8,738 nt of DNA from Bacillota bacterium. Lineage in GTDB: Bacteria > Bacillota > Clostridia > Oscillospirales > Butyricicoccaceae. A program made the translations under genes and the position numbers. The notes under the pieces are model-generated. The model worked only from the letters and a program-made list of their open reading frames with translations, ran no database searches and was not told the DNA's origin. The stretch lies in assembly GCA_030705725.1 (NCBI GenBank), contig JAUZPW010000047.1, forward strand, positions 1-8,738. The letters run 5' to 3'. Shown piece by piece: positions 6,756-8,738 of this stretch (position 1 is its first letter; each line of letters begins with the position of its first letter).

Positions 6756-7545
6756 GGAAAAATACAAAGCCGCTATCGAGGCTGTTAAATTCAGCGAAAA
6801 CTTTGAGCGGGATACCATCGAGCTTTTGCGCAAGGCCGCAGGGTGCAAAACACAAAAGGAGAAAGGCGAATTGAAGACTCATAAAATCGTAAGAATTCCT
6901 GTTATGATCATGGCGGTTATAGGCATACTCGCGGCGACGGCTTTAGCGCTGTCGGTATTGATGTCGCCCAGGGAAGTTGCAGGAAAGTCCGGAGATACCG
7001 TGCTTGCAGCCGCCCTCGATTCGAAAGATGCAATCACGATTAACAAATCTGCCAAGGCGGGAAATTATACCGTTACACTTCTTGGCATCGTCAGCGGCAA
7101 AGGGCTGACCCAATATGACAAGGAAGTCCAGGAGGACAGAAGCTATATTGTCGCATCGGTACAGTATACTGATGGGCGGAACATCAAAGAGGCTGGTGAA
7201 ACGGGCATTTCATTCACTCCGCTGGTCTCCGGTTATAAGCCATGGCAGGTCAACGCTTGGACGCTCGGCGGAGGTTATTCTGAATTCTTATACGAAGGTG
7301 TGGACTATTTTATTTTCGATTGTTCAAACCTGGAAATTTTCGCGGATCATACAGTTTATCTTGCAGCCTGTGAAAACCTGGCTCCCAGCGCGGAGGTCTT
7401 TGCGATGAATGGCAGCGGAGATATTGAATTTGTCAAAGAATTCGACAAACCTCACGCAATGTTTACACTGCCGTTCGATCCTAAAAAGGCCGACCCGGCG
7501 GCGGTAAGCAAGCTTTTGAAATCAATAGGTATCGCAGTGCAATAA
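6748..7545 (+). CDS. single-pass membrane protein, probable cognate anti-sigma factor
   Basis: A 265-residue protein that begins with GTG inside the end of the sigma gene (8-nt overlap); AAGGAGG at 6732-6738 is 9 nt upstream. Residues 1-46 are a charged, helical cytoplasmic segment (AVKFSENFERDTIELLRKAA). Residues about 49-72 are one hydrophobic span, and the remaining 190 residues would be outside the cell. This plan and the overlap fit an anti-sigma factor holding the ECF factor at the membrane. The zinc-binding H-x3-C-x2-C anti-sigma motif is absent (only C33 is in the cytoplasmic part). The outer domain is rich in strands, like the DUF4179/DUF5643-type outer domains of clostridial sigma partners, but I cannot assign it firmly. 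Anti-sigma function is inferred from layout and neighbourhood, not from a recognised domain. Confidence 0.72.
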   Translation: MDKEKYKAAIEAVKFSENFERDTIELLRKAAGCKTQKEKGELKTHKIVRIPVMIMAVIGILAATALALSVLMSPREVAGKSGDTVLAAALDSKDAITINKSAKAGNYTVTLLGIVSGKGLTQYDKEVQEDRSYIVASVQYTDGRNIKEAGETGISFTPLVSGYKPWQVNAWTLGGGYSEFLYEGVDYFIFDCSNLEIFADHTVYLAACENLAPSAEVFAMNGSGDIEFVKEFDKPHAMFTLPFDPKKADPAAVSKLLKSIGIAVQ

Positions 7546-7639
7546 TACCTTTTTATTGCATAATGCCGACCTAAACTGTAAACAAAAGGAGGGGGATTTG
7601 CGGCAGATTTAATTGAAAGACAGTCAGCCTTAAAAAAAT
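7546..7639 (+). other. spacer with an orphan Shine-Dalgarno-like run
   Basis: Between the membrane protein stop and the hairpin I see no gene. AAAAGGAGGGGG at 7584-7595 looks like a strong ribosome binding site, but the reading frames after it (TTG at 7598, ATT at 7596) stop within 4-6 codons. It may be a remnant of a lost gene or chance. Confidence 0.4.
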
Positions 7640-7688
7640 AAAAAATGCGCCTTGAGCAGACTCTTAGTCTATTCAAAGCGCATTTTTT
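7640..7688. terminator. long symmetric hairpin terminator
   Basis: AAAAAATGCGC (7640-7650) pairs perfectly with GCGCATTTTTT (7678-7688). The interior also pairs: TTGAG with the ATTCAA side, and AGAC (7658-7661) with GTCT (7667-7670) around a 5-nt loop. A T run ends at 7689, and an A run precedes the left arm, so the element could stop transcription from both sides. It ends the sigma/anti-sigma operon, although it lies about 95 nt after the stop codon. Confidence 0.8.
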
Positions 7689-7708
7689 TATTTATGCAGT
7701 TTGCTTTA

Positions 7709-7732
7709 ACGGTAAGCTTGATATGTTACCGT
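7709..7732. promoter_or_regulatory. perfect 7-bp inverted repeat (candidate operator)
   Basis: ACGGTAA (7709-7715) and TTACCGT (7726-7732) are exact reverse complements separated by 10 bp, so the half-site centres are 17 bp apart. The repeat encloses the -35 box of the next promoter. A dimeric repressor or activator could bind here; I do not recognise the motif as a known regulator's site. Confidence 0.5.
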
Positions 7733-7746
7733 CTCTCTGATATGAT
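7718..7746 (+). promoter_or_regulatory. sigma-A-type promoter of the capA-like gene
   Basis: TTGATA (-35, 7718-7723) and TATGAT (-10, 7741-7746) are separated by exactly 17 bp; each matches consensus at 5 of 6 positions. The predicted start near 7753 leaves a short leader before the GTG at 7778. The inverted repeat at 7709-7732 overlaps the -35, so control by a DNA-binding protein is likely. Confidence 0.7.
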
Positions 7747-7777
7747 ATAAAAAGAAGAAAAAAGGAGTATTTGCCTA

Positions 7778-8738
7778 GTGAAAAAAGCATTTTTAATACC
7801 GTTTATAATAATATTATGTCTTTGTTCCTATTCATTAATTAACCGTAAGGATCATACTGAGCCTATTAAGCAGGAGCCGTCTGCGACCTCGCCGGATAAA
7901 GGGACGGCGCCCGAAGCCGAGCCGGAGTATATTACCCTTGCCGCAGTAGGGGACAATCTGATCCACAACACTATTTTCAAGTCCGCAAAAACTGAAAACG
8001 GCTATGATTTTACGCCGATTTATGAGCATGTGCGCGGGCTTATCGACGCCTGCGATTTGAGATTCGTTAATCAGGAGGCTCCGCTTGCGACAGACATTTA
8101 TACCGCTTCGGGTTATCCTAATTTCAACACGCCTCAGGAGGCGGGACGCGACCTTGTAAAAACCGGGTTCAATGTAATTAACGAGGCGAACAACCATGCG
8201 ATGGACAAGGGGGACAAGGCTGTTTTATCAACCGTTGAGTTCTGGAAAAGTCAAAACAATGTGATTATGACCGGCATGTATGACAGCGAGGAAGACAGGA
8301 ACACCCCCAGAATTTTTGAAAAGAACGGGATACGCGTCGGAATTATTTCCTATACCTTTGGTACAAACCAGATTCCGGTGCCGAAAGACGAGCCTTTCCT
8401 TATTTCTGTTATCGATAAAGACAAAATAAGGAGAGATATTGAAGCTCTGGACGGAAAATGCGATCTGATCGTCGCTTCAATGCACTGGGGCGTTGAATAT
8501 AATTTGAGTGTGACGGATGAACAGCGCGAGCTTGCGGGGTATTTGGCCGGGCTAGGCGTGGATCTTATTATTGGTCATCATCCGCACGTGGTTGAGCCGG
8601 CGGAGTGGGTCGAGGCCGAGAACGGGAACAGGGCATTTTGCGTTTATTCGCTCGGTAATTTTGTATCGTCGCAGCAAAAGCGTGTTACGATGCTGGGCGG
8701 GATGCTTTTAGTTAAAATCGAAAAGGACCCGGACGGAA
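7778..8738 (+). CDS. CapA / poly-gamma-glutamate-type metallophosphatase, membrane-anchored (3' partial)
   Basis: An open frame of 320 complete codons with no stop before the window end. It starts at GTG, 10 nt after AAAGGAG (7761-7767). Residues 4-20 are hydrophobic and follow MKK, giving a signal anchor or signal peptide; no clean lipobox is present. A Pro/Glu/Thr-rich linker (about 25-50) precedes the PGA_cap calcineurin-like domain. Its motifs are AAVGDNLIHN (55-64), NQEAPLA (98-104), NEANNHAMDKG (135-145), MHWGVEY (235-241), GHHPHVVEP (266-274) and YSLGNFVS (290-297). The domain is therefore nearly complete. Family members are linked to poly-gamma-glutamate capsule making or anchoring (CapA/PgsA), but many clostridial copies stand alone with unknown substrate. 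It acts outside the membrane. No capB/capC homologue is in the window, so a capsule role is unproven. Confidence 0.88.
   Translation, partial: MKKAFLIPFIIILCLCSYSLINRKDHTEPIKQEPSATSPDKGTAPEAEPEYITLAAVGDNLIHNTIFKSAKTENGYDFTPIYEHVRGLIDACDLRFVNQEAPLATDIYTASGYPNFNTPQEAGRDLVKTGFNVINEANNHAMDKGDKAVLSTVEFWKSQNNVIMTGMYDSEEDRNTPRIFEKNGIRVGIISYTFGTNQIPVPKDEPFLISVIDKDKIRRDIEALDGKCDLIVASMHWGVEYNLSVTDEQRELAGYLAGLGVDLIIGHHPHVVEPAEWVEAENGNRAFCVYSLGNFVSSQQKRVTMLGGMLLVKIEKDPDG

Noticed and set aside
7452..7676. 74-residue minus-strand frame over the end of the membrane protein gene and the spacer
   Set aside because: It has no motif and no convincing start signal, and it runs through the terminator hairpin.
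7835..8197. 120-residue minus-strand frame in the last gene
   Set aside because: The plus strand here encodes conserved CapA-family motifs continuously, so the minus frame is a shadow.

Overview
The window looks like chromosomal DNA of a strictly anaerobic fermenting Clostridia-type Firmicute. The support is the [FeFe]-hydrogenase operon of the NAD-linked multimeric type, strong AAGGAGG-type ribosome binding sites, AT-rich spacers between more GC-rich genes, and Rex-type operators. I cannot name a genus from the sequence alone.

Region 1 (1-874): the 3' end of a small protein resembling the DRTGG family, followed 4 nt later by a PHP-domain metallophosphoesterase. Both types are familiar neighbours of clostridial hydrogenase operons. 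Region 2 (875-1060): an AT-rich control region with an extended -10 promoter and two near-perfect Rex (NADH/NAD+ sensor) operators about six helical turns apart. Region 3 (1061-6053): a tight five-gene operon: HydC/NuoE-like [2Fe-2S] subunit, a stand-alone GHKL ATPase, a small thioredoxin-like [2Fe-2S] protein, HydB/NuoF-like flavoprotein and HydA [FeFe]-hydrogenase. It ends at a 15-bp hairpin terminator (6066-6099). HydA, HydB and HydC have the cofactor sites expected of an electron-bifurcating hydrogenase, which makes H2 from NADH and reduced ferredoxin together, or runs in reverse. Rex control would release the operon when NADH rises, so that excess reductant leaves as H2.

Region 4 (6100-7690): an ECF sigma factor overlapping a one-pass membrane protein, probably its anti-sigma factor, closed by a long symmetric hairpin terminator. 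Region 5 (7691-8738): a good sigma-A promoter whose -35 is bracketed by a perfect 7-bp inverted repeat, then the start of a CapA/PgsA-type membrane-anchored metallophosphatase that runs off the window.

No insertion sequence, CRISPR array, tRNA or rRNA was seen. The main points for a second look are the double Rex control region, the Ser in the HydA L1 motif, the uncharacterised accessory proteins (DRTGG, PHP, GHKL ATPase) attached to the hydrogenase, and the dyad over the capA-like promoter. I do not see a wholly new system. The least understood part is that hydrogenase-linked accessory set.
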